Under the pieces are notes generated by a model. That model saw only the letters and a list, made by a program, of their open reading frames with translations. It made no database searches and had not been told where the DNA came from. From DAOUET01 sp034430155 (GTDB lineage Bacteria > Chloroflexota > Anaerolineae > Anaerolineales > UBA4823), in assembly GCA_034430155.1 (NCBI GenBank), contig DAOUET010000054.1:1-20676 (forward strand): a stretch of DNA of 20,676 nucleotides, written 5' to 3'. Positions 14,486-20,676 of this stretch are shown here, piece by piece. Position 1 is the stretch's first letter. Each line of letters opens with the position of its first letter. A program made the translations under genes and the position numbers.

Positions 14486-16726
14486 ATGGAGACCATTTCT
14501 GGCTCGGTTGAGCGCGTCACCTTCTTCAACCCTGAAAATGGATACAGCGTGTTGAGGCTGCGCCCAGAGCGCGGCAAGTTGCCCGGTACAAACCGAGAGG
14601 GGTTGGTGACTGTGGTTGGCAACCTGCCCGAATTAGCGCCAGGCGAACACCTACGCCTGAGCGGGCAGTGGAGCAACCATCCCAAACACGGCCTGCAATT
14701 CCAAGTAGAAATATGCGAGCAAACCCTACCCGCCTCTGTGACGGGGATCCGCCGTTACCTGGGTTCCGGGTTGATCAAGGGCATCGGTCCTCGCTTGGCT
14801 GAACGAATTGTAGCTCACTTCGGCAAGGAAACCCTCGATGTGATCGAAGGCTACCCTGAGAGGCTGATGGATGTCCCGGATATCGGACCTAAACGTTCGC
14901 GCCAGATCTCGCGGGCCTGGGAAGAGCAAAAACAGATCAAAGAAATCATGCTTTTCCTGCACGGTCACGGGGTAAGCACGAATCTGGCTGTCAAGATTTA
15001 TAAACAATATGGTGATAGCGCACTCCAGATTGTGGAGAGCGATCCTTACCGGCTGGCGCGGGATATCTATGGCGTCGGGTTTAAAACCGCCGATGGCATC
15101 GCTCGGGCTTTGGGGTTGCCCGCTGACCATCCCTCCCGTATCGAAGCCGGCATCATCTATGCCCTCCATGAAATGAGCGATGATGGACATGTCTACTCAC
15201 CCATGCGAACATTATCCGAACGAGTTGTTGAATTACTAGATGTAGCGGAGGATTTGGTCCCACCTGCATTAGAGCGATTAGCTGAAGATGGTCGAGTGCG
15301 ACCGGAAGTCCTACCAATCCTTGGAGAGGGAACCGATGGTACACAAGAGGCCTCACAAACAGCTTCCGCTTTTCTAACCCTGGGCGAAAGACCGGGCGCT
15401 TACGGGCGACCGGCAGTTTATCTTACTTCGCTTTATTACAGCGAGACCGGATCAGCTGAACGCTTGCGCGCTATTGCCGATTCCATACCGTCGCGTTTAA
15501 GCGATCTGCCGCCAGCATTCATCGTCCTTGACCCCGATCTCTCCCCAGAACAAGGGGCTGCCATTCGTACCACCCTTAGCCAACCTGTAAGCGTTCTAAC
15601 TGGCGGCCCGGGAACGGGTAAGACCACTACGGTCAAAGCGCTAATCGCTGCGCTGGAAAGCGCCCGCAAAATCTACGCCCTGGCTTCGCCTACCGGCCGG
15701 GCAGCCAAGCGCCTCTCGGAAGCCACCGGCCGGCCCGCCAGCACCATCCACCGCCTGTTGGGATTCTCCCCCAGAGAGGGGTTCAAACACAACGCCGAGA
15801 ATCCGCTCCCGGTTGATCTGCTGGTGGTGGATGAGGCTTCGATGCTTGACCTGCCCCTGGCAAATAACCTGCTCAAAGCGGTCCAACCAGGCACTCACCT
15901 GCTCCTGGTCGGCGATGTGGACCAATTGCCATCGGTTGGCCCCGGCGATGTGCTTCGCGACGTGATCAAGAGCGGCCTGGTACCGGTAACCCGATTGAAC
16001 CTAATTTTCCGCCAAGCGGCCGGTTCGCAAATTATCACCAACGCTCACCGCATTAACCAGGGGCAAACGCCACTCTTCCCAAAAGACAGCCAGGATTTCT
16101 TCTTGTTTCCTGCAGAAACCGCTGAAGAAGCCGCTGATTGGGTGCAGGATATTGTCTGCAACCGCATACCAGAAAAATTCCGCCTCGAGCCTCGCAAGGA
16201 TATTCAGGTGCTTGCCCCTATGTACCGCGGCCCGGCCGGCGTCACCGCTCTGAACGAACGCCTGCAGGCGGTTCTAAACCCGCCATCGTTAAAGACTCCC
16301 GAAAAGACCCTCTTTGGCCAGACCTTTCGTCTGGGCGATAAGGTGATGCAGACTCAGAACGATTACGATAAAGACGTTTATAACGGGGACATCGGGCAGG
16401 TAGTGGCCATCAACCCCACCGAACATACACTCAGCGTGAACATCGATGGACGGCGGGTGAGCTATGATTGGAGCGAGGCCGACCAGCTGGTCCTAGCCTA
16501 CGCCATCTCGGTGCACAAATCCCAAGGGGCGGAGTTCCCGGCGGTAGTCATGCCTTTGCTGACCGCGCACTATATGATGCTGCAGCGCAACCTGCTCTAC
16601 ACCGCGGTCACCCGAGCAAAACGGCTATGCGTGCTGGTGGGAAACCGCCGGGCTATCGCCATTGCGGTTCACAATGACAAAGTATCTAGCCGCTATTCGG
16701 CGCTGGATTGGCGGTTAAGCCAGTGA
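14486..16726 (+). CDS. recD2: RecD2-type ATP-dependent DNA helicase
   Basis: This 746-residue SF1B 5'-3' helicase is of the RecD2 type, which works without RecB and RecC. An OB-like N-terminus (1-80) precedes helix-hairpin-helix segments at about 93-145 (SGLIKGIGPRLAERI and VPDIGPKRSRQI) and a further GVGFKTAD element near 196-203. The motor has Walker A GGPGTGKT at 373-380, Walker B VVDEAS at 447-452, motif III GDVDQLPS at 476-483, an SF1 motif VHKSQGAEF at 676-684 and motif VI LLYTAVTRAKR at 703-713. All motor motifs look intact, and the length matches the family. RecD2 proteins act in DNA repair and replication fork handling. It starts 3 nt after the second LCP gene, so it is in the same operon despite the unrelated role. 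It is the last core gene before the accessory segment. Confidence 0.95.
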   Translation: METISGSVERVTFFNPENGYSVLRLRPERGKLPGTNREGLVTVVGNLPELAPGEHLRLSGQWSNHPKHGLQFQVEICEQTLPASVTGIRRYLGSGLIKGIGPRLAERIVAHFGKETLDVIEGYPERLMDVPDIGPKRSRQISRAWEEQKQIKEIMLFLHGHGVSTNLAVKIYKQYGDSALQIVESDPYRLARDIYGVGFKTADGIARALGLPADHPSRIEAGIIYALHEMSDDGHVYSPMRTLSERVVELLDVAEDLVPPALERLAEDGRVRPEVLPILGEGTDGTQEASQTASAFLTLGERPGAYGRPAVYLTSLYYSETGSAERLRAIADSIPSRLSDLPPAFIVLDPDLSPEQGAAIRTTLSQPVSVLTGGPGTGKTTTVKALIAALESARKIYALASPTGRAAKRLSEATGRPASTIHRLLGFSPREGFKHNAENPLPVDLLVVDEASMLDLPLANNLLKAVQPGTHLLLVGDVDQLPSVGPGDVLRDVIKSGLVPVTRLNLIFRQAAGSQIITNAHRINQGQTPLFPKDSQDFFLFPAETAEEAADWVQDIVCNRIPEKFRLEPRKDIQVLAPMYRGPAGVTALNERLQAVLNPPSLKTPEKTLFGQTFRLGDKVMQTQNDYDKDVYNGDIGQVVAINPTEHTLSVNIDGRRVSYDWSEADQLVLAYAISVHKSQGAEFPAVVMPLLTAHYMMLQRNLLYTAVTRAKRLCVLVGNRRAIAIAVHNDKVSSRYSALDWRLSQ

Positions 16727-16773
16727 ACCGGAAGGTGGGAGGTTTGCCTGTGCATTCTCAGGAAAAAGCAGGA

Positions 16774-17073
16774 TCAATCTCTCTTTAAAGCTTGACGCGC
16801 CCTTTTCAGGATCAAATTCACATCTCGATATGTGGTTTTAGTTCTACGGGCAATCTTTCCAATATAAATGGTTTGATCATCATCGAAAACAGCGTAAATA
16901 ACGCGATAATCCCCGACTCTCAGACGGTACATTTCTTGGTCAAGGTGGACAATCTGAGGTGGTCGGGGATCGTTTTTCAGATTTCTAATCGCTTCTGCTA
17001 TCCTTTCAGCATAGGGTCTTGGGATTTTTGAGAGTTGTTTTTCAACTTTTGGATGAAACAGAAGCCTGTACAC
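16774..17073 (-). CDS. RelE/ParE-family toxin
   Basis: This 99-residue basic protein matches the RelE fold. It opens with YRLLFHPKVEKQLSKIP and contains LRVGDYRVIYAVFDDDQTIYIGKIARRTKTTYR, where the central R-x-G-D-Y-R-x-x-Y and the strand ending in I.R R are the conserved toxin core. RelE toxins cut mRNA in the ribosomal A site. The start is GTG (17073) placed 1 nt after the antitoxin stop, so the two are translated together, in the usual antitoxin-first order. It is the last gene of this leftward unit and converges with recD2, 47 bp away. No frameshift or missing core residue is visible. Confidence 0.9.
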   Translation of the reverse strand: MYRLLFHPKVEKQLSKIPRPYAERIAEAIRNLKNDPRPPQIVHLDQEMYRLRVGDYRVIYAVFDDDQTIYIGKIARRTKTTYRDVNLILKRARQALKRD

Positions 17074-17074
17074 G

Positions 17075-17338
17075 TTACAATCCTAACCGTCCAAGTACCT
17101 CCTCTGCATCTACGGCCTTGCCTTGACGGTAATCCCGAATCGCAGCCGCCATATCTTGAATATCTTCTAAATCCTCAATCACCTCAACAAGCGTTTCAAA
17201 AAACTCGGGTGATACAAGATAAGCAGCTGGTTTGCTATGGCGGACGACCATTACAGCATCCTCTTCGGCGAGAGAGTCAATGGTCTCAGCCAGCTTTCCG
17301 CGGAGTTCAGTTATAGAAGCTGTTTTTATTATGTTCAT
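17075..17338 (-). CDS. Phd/YefM-family antitoxin
   Basis: This 87-residue acidic protein has the Phd/YefM N-terminal DNA-binding part: TASITELRGKLAETIDSL, then DAVMVVRHSKPAAYLVSPEFFETL. An acidic C-terminal tail (about 50-87) would wrap the toxin. It neutralises the RelE-like toxin encoded 1 nt downstream and, by family analogy, represses its own promoter, more strongly as a complex with the toxin. A 10-bp direct repeat overlaps its start codon and is a plausible operator. A good sigma-70 promoter lies upstream. Only a weak AAG-type ribosome binding site is seen. Confidence 0.9.
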   Translation of the reverse strand: MNIIKTASITELRGKLAETIDSLAEEDAVMVVRHSKPAAYLVSPEFFETLVEVIEDLEDIQDMAAAIRDYRQGKAVDAEEVLGRLGL

Positions 17339-17354
17339 CTTGTTTTATGTTCAT
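17329..17354 (-). repeat. Direct repeat over the antitoxin start
   Basis: On the minus strand ATGAACATAA occurs at 17354-17345 and again at 17338-17329, 16 bp apart. The second copy contains the antitoxin start codon. Both lie downstream of the predicted transcription start (about 17385), so a bound antitoxin would block elongation or initiation. This is a candidate autoregulatory operator. Confidence 0.45.
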
Positions 17355-17391
17355 TCTAATTTACATTTTATTGTATGCTATTTTGTACAGA

Positions 17392-17420
17392 ATTTTATCA
17401 CTGTTAATCAAGATTGTAAA
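17392..17420 (-). promoter_or_regulatory. Promoter of the Phd-RelE operon
   Basis: The minus strand reads TTTACA (17420-17415), a 17-bp spacer, then TAAAAT (17397-17392), each 5 of 6 to consensus, with TG upstream of the -10 (TGA-TAAAAT). Transcription would start near 17385, about 47 nt before the antitoxin ATG. Confidence 0.65.
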
Positions 17421-17427
17421 GTTTTTC

Positions 17428-17456
17428 TTGACAGTTTTTCTTAATGCTAATATAAA
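17428..17456 (+). promoter_or_regulatory. Rightward promoter antisense to the DUF559 gene
   Basis: TTGACA (17428-17433), a 17-bp spacer and TATAAA (17451-17456) make a near-perfect sigma-70 promoter on the plus strand. It fires into the 3' end of the DUF559 pseudogene in the antisense direction. No convincing plus-strand gene starts downstream before abiEi at 17997. It lies back to back with the Phd-RelE promoter, and the AT-rich context makes chance possible. Confidence 0.4.
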
Positions 17457-17457
17457 T

Positions 17458-17808
17458 TTACTCAAGAGTATCAGTAATGGCACGCATTACCGCTTCAATC
17501 TGATTCATTATCTCGTGGTTGAAGAAGCGCAAGACGCGATAACCTCGTCTTTCAAGATAGGCAGTGCACCCAGAGTCATATTGCTCTTGTTCCAGGTATT
17601 GGCCTCCGTCCACTTCAATGACGAGAACCTGGCGCGGAGCGCAAAAATCAACGAACTATGGCCCAATCGCATGTCCCCGGCGGAAGCCTACACCCTCCAG
17701 CCAATGCGCACGCAAATAAGCCCACAGCTTTAACCCCGCAGGTGTGAGATTACGGCGTAGTTCTGCTGCGCGCCGCATGGTCTTCGTGGTGGTCCGTTTC
17801 TGTCGCAT
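17458..17808 (-). pseudogene. DUF559 endonuclease-like gene with a nonsense codon
   Basis: One frame of 116 codons, broken by a single TAG at codon 51 (17656-17658), reads as a complete DUF559 (Vsr-like very-short-patch-repair fold) protein. Before the stop it has AAELRRNLTPAGLKLWAYLR and GFRRGHAIGP; after it, FVDFCAP, VLVIEVDGGQ, TAYLERRGYRVLRFFNHEI. The family pattern has a tyrosine-type residue at the stop position (IGPYIVDF). Domain order and length are otherwise intact, with no frameshift, so the damage is recent or the TAG is a sequencing error. Relatives are often found in defence loci or near mobile elements. The start ATG is at 17808 with GGGGG only 2 nt upstream; an ATG 10 codons later is an alternative. 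The intergenic space to the left holds two promoters. Confidence 0.8.
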
Positions 17809-17822
17809 AGCCCCCTGTTATC

Positions 17823-17845
17823 CCCCAAATTCCGGTGAATTGGGG
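17823..17845. repeat. Hairpin upstream of the DUF559 gene
   Basis: CCCC (17823-17826) plus AATT (17828-17831) pair with AATT (17838-17841) plus GGGG (17842-17845), with one bulged A and a 6-nt loop. It lies 15 bp upstream of the DUF559 ATG. It may be a leader structure or part of the divergent control region. No T-run makes it a clear terminator. Confidence 0.35.
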
Positions 17846-17959
17846 AAATCTAAAAGGCGGAATAGGATAAACCGAGCTCTCCTCTATGCTCGACCTTGAT
17901 CACGTAAAAAGCTACACCGCCAAACCTTCCCCTTTCGATCAGTGAGGGCTGATTTTCTC

Positions 17960-17988
17960 TTGACTTTCGACTTTTGTTGCGTTATCCT
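17960..17988 (+). promoter_or_regulatory. Promoter of the abiE operon
   Basis: TTGACT (17960-17965), a 17-bp spacer and TATCCT (17983-17988) fit sigma-70 (5 of 6 and 4 of 6). The -10 overlaps the left arm of the inverted repeat at 17984-18007. Transcription would start at about 17995, only a couple of bases before the first ATG (17997) and about 11 before the second (18006), so the mRNA would be leaderless or nearly so. Confidence 0.5.
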
Positions 17989-18007
17989 ATACACAAATGT
18001 ATAGGAT
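17984..18007. promoter_or_regulatory. Inverted-repeat operator over the abiEi start
   Basis: ATCCTATACA and TGTATAGGAT are perfect 10-bp arms around CAAA. The repeat covers most of the -10 box, the expected transcription start and the first start codon. AbiEi-family antitoxins are known to repress their own promoters through inverted repeats, so this is the likely binding site. A further ATAGGATAA half-site occurs at 17862-17870, about 120 bp upstream. Confidence 0.7.
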
Positions 18008-18542
18008 GAGCGAACTTCTCCAGTTAGACCGGAAGATATTCCACACCAACGACTTGGCTATCCTTTGGGGGATCGCCGATAAGCACAATTTGTATATGAC
18101 GATTAGCCGCTACATTGACAAGGGCGTTCTTTTTCCTATCTACAAAGGGCTGTACTCAACCGTTCCCATAACCTCTCTAAACCCCCTAGAACTTGGCCAG
18201 GCCATCATTCATCGGTACACCTATCTCACCACTGAATCAGTACTCTCGCAGGCTGGAATAATATCCCAAAGAGTATATGATTACACCTTTGTCGCCGAGC
18301 TGTCCAAACGCGTGTCCGTCGGGCAGTGGTCCTTCCGGTTCCGCCAGCTCAAAGATGTTTTCCTCCACCATCCCGCCGGCATTTTACATCAAAATCGGGT
18401 TTTCATCGCCTCCACGGAACGGGCAGTGGCGGATATGCTTTATTTCAACCCCAAATACCACTTTGATGTTTCGGAAAGCATCGATTTCGAAAAGGTCAGT
18501 TTCATCCAAAAAGAAATCAGATATCCCTATGTTAGACCTTAG
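17997..18542 (+). CDS. AbiEi-family antitoxin (type IV TA)
   Basis: This 181-residue protein has an N-terminal winged helix-turn-helix at about 14-60 (FHTNDLAILWGI... TISRYIDKGVLFPIYKGLYS). The AbiEi-type effector part follows, with TTESVLSQAGII at about 78-89, the basic FRFRQLKD region and STERAVADMLYFNP near 144-157. The RAxAD-like run is typical of AbiEi proteins. It counters the AbiEii nucleotidyltransferase encoded next and should repress the shared promoter through the inverted repeat at its own start. ATG 17997 is used here; ATG 18006 (MSELLQ) is an alternative that would free part of the operator from coding. Its end overlaps abiEii by 14 nt. AbiE modules can give abortive phage infection or plasmid stability. 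Confidence 0.85.
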   Translation: MYRMSELLQLDRKIFHTNDLAILWGIADKHNLYMTISRYIDKGVLFPIYKGLYSTVPITSLNPLELGQAIIHRYTYLTTESVLSQAGIISQRVYDYTFVAELSKRVSVGQWSFRFRQLKDVFLHHPAGILHQNRVFIASTERAVADMLYFNPKYHFDVSESIDFEKVSFIQKEIRYPYVRP

Positions 18543-19260
18543 ACCTGAAGATATTATCCATAAGTCACAGCTCCACAGGCTGCTGATGGAGATTGTCGAC
18601 CAACCGCTGGTGGCCCAGACTTTAGCCTTCAAGGGTGGCACCTGTGCCGCCATGTTGGGCTATCTGGATCGTTTCTCGGTCGATCTGGATTTCGATGTTT
18701 TAAAAGGAGCTGACGAGGTTGCGCTGCGAAAGGCGTTTCACCAGGTTTTTGATCATCTGGGATTTAGAGTAACGTTGGAATTTGACAAGGTCCTCTTTTT
18801 TCAGCTTCGCTATCCAAGCAGCCCTACCAAGAGAAATACTTTAAAAGTCAGCACCAGCGATATGAGCGTTGGATCTAACCAGTACAAAGTCCAGTATTTT
18901 CCGGAAATCGACCGGCTAATCAACAGCCAGACTATCGAAACGATGTTTGCGAATAAACTGGTAGCGATAATGGATAGGTATGCGCAACATAAAACCATTG
19001 CCGGGCGAGATATATATGATATCCACCACTTTTTTGTCCAAGGTTACGGTCATCACAGCGCGGTCATTCGGGAAAGGACCGGACTGGAACCCAAAGAATA
19101 CTTCGCGAAGTTAATCGATTTATTAAGAAAACATGTCACTCAGAAGATCATCGATGAAGATTTAAACTCATTATTGCCTTATAAGAAGTTCCAGCAGATA
19201 AGGAAAATCCTGATTCCGGAAACTTTATCGATACTGGCTCAGGAACAGAAAAGGTTATAA
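18529..19260 (+). CDS. AbiEii-family nucleotidyltransferase toxin
   Basis: This 243-residue DUF1814 nucleotidyltransferase is the toxin of the AbiE type IV system. Motif I is KGGTCAAMLGYLDRFS at 35-50, followed by the catalytic SVDLDFD (D52, D54) at 50-56. Motif III is ANKLVAIMDR (K143) at 141-150 and motif IV is GRDIYDIHHF (R160, D161, D164) at 159-168. All four conserved motifs are present, so the enzyme looks active. Related toxins add nucleotides to targets such as tRNA. I start it at the ATG at 18529, which overlaps abiEi by 14 nt as is normal for this pair; the frame stays open back to 18277, but that part is antisensical to the family. The stop is at 19258-19260, and no obvious terminator follows. 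Confidence 0.9.
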   Translation: MLDLRPEDIIHKSQLHRLLMEIVDQPLVAQTLAFKGGTCAAMLGYLDRFSVDLDFDVLKGADEVALRKAFHQVFDHLGFRVTLEFDKVLFFQLRYPSSPTKRNTLKVSTSDMSVGSNQYKVQYFPEIDRLINSQTIETMFANKLVAIMDRYAQHKTIAGRDIYDIHHFFVQGYGHHSAVIRERTGLEPKEYFAKLIDLLRKHVTQKIIDEDLNSLLPYKKFQQIRKILIPETLSILAQEQKRL

Positions 19261-19440
19261 AAGTTATCCCTCTCGAGACTGTCAATGAAGTATTAAAGGG
19301 GGCGACAATCCTTTATTCGAATGAATGAAATTGTCTCAAAACGTTGCCTGCCTCTAGCGTTCAACACCTGCAATGACTCGATAAGATGTTCGTCACGTAC
19401 AGCGCCGGCAGGGGAAATGACCTGCCGGCCAGCTGGCGGG
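19261..19440. repeat. Junction region with GC-rich hairpin at 19404-19429
   Basis: GCCGGCAGG (19404-19412) and CCTGCCGGC (19421-19429) form a perfect 9-bp stem over an 8-nt loop. It overlaps a 10-bp palindrome GCCAGCTGGC (19428-19437). The hairpin sits where methyltransferase homology stops on the minus strand, after the HARQL codons (about 19430). From there to 19293 a different minus-strand frame is open and ends in TAA, with residues such as VISPAGAVRDEHLIESLQVL, which I do not recognise. This is probably the seam of a deletion or insertion, with a remnant of another element. Confidence 0.5.
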
Positions 19441-20676
19441 CGTGATCGATGAAATCAACCTGCTCGCCATGGGCCTGGACGCGCAGCCTGGCGACAAAGG
19501 CATCGATGGTATCGAAGGCTTCGATCAGGAAAGAGCCGGAGCCGCAGGCCATATCCAACACGCGCGGTGGGCGCGAGGGGTTATAGCCATGCTCCTCCAG
19601 ACAACGGCCCACGGTTTGCCGGACGATATATTTGGTGACGAAGGCCGGGGTGTAGTAAATGCCCTGGGACTTGCGCTTCGAGCGCTTCTCTTCAACATGG
19701 GGAACTTCGAGAGGAGGCGCTTGCTCTCATCCGCCGCCTCGATCACCACAGAGGGCCAGATACTGCTCGTAGACGGTGCCGAGCACATCGGCGTCCAGGG
19801 CATTGAAGTTGTAGCGCACGAAGTTCCTCTCATGCAGCCCTTCGATGACTTCCTCCAGAACGGTGGGCGTGACGAATAATTCCTCCGAGAAGTGATGGGC
19901 GAATAACTCCGAGTTGTAAACCGTGTCCATCTCCTGAAACAATCCCGCCAGTTCTTTCCACAGATCGCCGAAGCGTTTTTGATCCTTCAGGGCGCGCACC
20001 AGCGCCCGCAGGCGCGGCGCTTCGACCTGACGGTCTTCAGCGGTGCGTAGGAAGATCAGGCGGTTGAGCAGGCGCAGCACGGCTTCGTTCACCTGAGCAG
20101 GCGACCAGATGGGATTAAAGCCGCGCATGTCTTTAAACAGGTCAGCGCGCCATGTCTTCAGGTCATCGAATAAGCTCTGGCTGACCGGCTGGCGCTTGGC
20201 CTTTTTCCCGACCTTCTCAGCCTCGGCGTCCAGCTGCCCGGCGGCGATCTCGGGTCGTGAGAATCACCAGAGGCGCTCGAAGTCGCATAAATAAGTATCC
20301 AGGTTGAACTCAATAAACTGTGCCCGGAAAGGATTGTCCTCTTTCCATTCGGCGTTGAAAACCCGCAAGCCCTCGAAATCCGTGAGCAGCGCCCAGGTGA
20401 CCGATTTTGTCCAGGCGTAATCGATGGCCTGCTTCACCCAGCGTGGATCGTTCAGGTCTTCGCTAGCTCTTTTGGTTTCCAGGAAAAAGCGAGGGATGCC
20501 ACCGATGCGGAATGCGAAATCCACCCAGCCACGCGAGACCTTTTCTTCGGGGCTGACCTCGTTGATGTTGGTGATGCTCCAATGCAGAGCGGCGAATAGC
20601 GGTAGGATGAACCACTGGCGCGTGGCGTTTTCGTTCAGCCCGCGGCGCAGAGGGGCTTGAATTTCTCAACGAGGGT
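19361..20676 (-). pseudogene. Type IIG (Eco57I-like) restriction-modification gene, broken and truncated
   Basis: Reading leftward from the window edge, the N-terminus begins in one frame (TLVEKFKPLCAAG, 20676-20638). A one-base deletion near 20636-20642 moves homology to a second frame, used for everything after. That frame has a PD-(D/E)xK-type nuclease segment: VDFAFRIGGIPRFFLETK, with D and E-x-K. It runs on through ERLW, hits TGA at 20264-20266 where relatives have a second Trp, and continues through SRPEIAAGQLDAEAEK and WRADLFKDMRGFNPIWSP. It hits a second TGA at 19727-19729 and resumes at KRSKRKSQGIYYTPAFVTKYIV and the SAM motif I VLDMACGSGSFLIEAF. Homology stops after HARQL (about 19430), so motif IV (NPPY), the rest of the methyltransferase and the target-recognition domain are gone. 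Such proteins cut and methylate foreign DNA; this copy cannot. The true start lies just outside the window. Confidence 0.85.

Noticed and set aside
17347..17733. A 128-residue plus-strand frame over the DUF559 locus, near the rightward promoter.
   Set aside because: It starts upstream of the promoter's expected transcription start, has no recognisable domain, and the opposite strand shows clear family homology.
18277..18528. N-terminal extension of AbiEii by 84 residues.
   Set aside because: It lies inside abiEi in another frame; AbiEii proteins begin near the KGG motif, so ATG 18529 is the sensible start.
19442..19879. A 145-residue plus-strand frame opposite the restriction-modification remnant.
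   Set aside because: The minus strand carries the methyltransferase motifs; this is its shadow.
19727..20266. TGA read as Trp (alternative genetic code) to rescue the restriction-modification gene.
   Set aside because: TGA ends several intact genes here (nadE, ABC-F, the second LCP gene, RelE), and the gene is also frameshifted and truncated.
1..20676. CRISPR array, rRNA genes, complete insertion sequences or a prophage.
   Set aside because: No regularly spaced repeats, rRNA-like stretches, transposase or phage structural genes were seen.

Overview
The window reads as ordinary bacterial chromosome on the left (about 1-16.7 kb) joined to a short accessory or defence segment on the right (about 16.75-20.68 kb). 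The core proteins (beta-CASP ribonuclease, RNase D with HRDC domains, SPFH/NfeD pair, NH3-dependent NAD synthetase with a separate glutaminase-like gene, ABC-F ATPase, tandem LCP proteins, RecD2 helicase) and the moderate GC content would suit a Chloroflexota/Anaerolineae-type bacterium. That assignment is an inference from family content, not proven by any marker in the window. ATG, GTG and TTG starts all occur, TAA, TAG and TGA all end intact genes, and several genes lack a clear Shine-Dalgarno sequence.

Left arm (minus strand): a tRNA-Ser(CGA) with its own extended -10 promoter and a rho-independent terminator; then, transcribed leftward, a rimI-like acetyltransferase, RNase D and a metallo-beta-lactamase/beta-CASP ribonuclease in a close-spaced run; upstream of these, an nfeD-slipin membrane pair. 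Middle (plus strand): a divergent Lgt-like membrane protein, a nitrilase-family glutaminase-like protein, an NH3-dependent NAD synthetase with its own promoter, and an MFS exporter. A minus-strand ABC-F gene faces the exporter. From a promoter region shared with ABC-F, two LCP (LytR-CpsA-Psr) paralogues and recD2 run rightward with 3-nt gaps and are almost certainly one operon.

Right arm: a Phd/YefM-RelE type II toxin-antitoxin pair (minus), a DUF559 endonuclease gene killed by one TAG codon (minus, split into two short reading frames), an intact AbiEi-AbiEii type IV toxin-antitoxin pair (plus) whose promoter and start codon are covered by a 10-bp inverted repeat, and a type IIG (Eco57I-like) restriction-modification gene (minus) that has a frameshift, two in-frame TGA codons and no 3' half. 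Both nuclease-type defence genes are dead while both toxin-antitoxin modules look intact, which is the most notable pattern here. I found no convincing new biological system. The best leads are the AbiE operator/leaderless start, the Lgt-like protein lacking the known catalytic residues, and the hairpin at the restriction-modification breakpoint.
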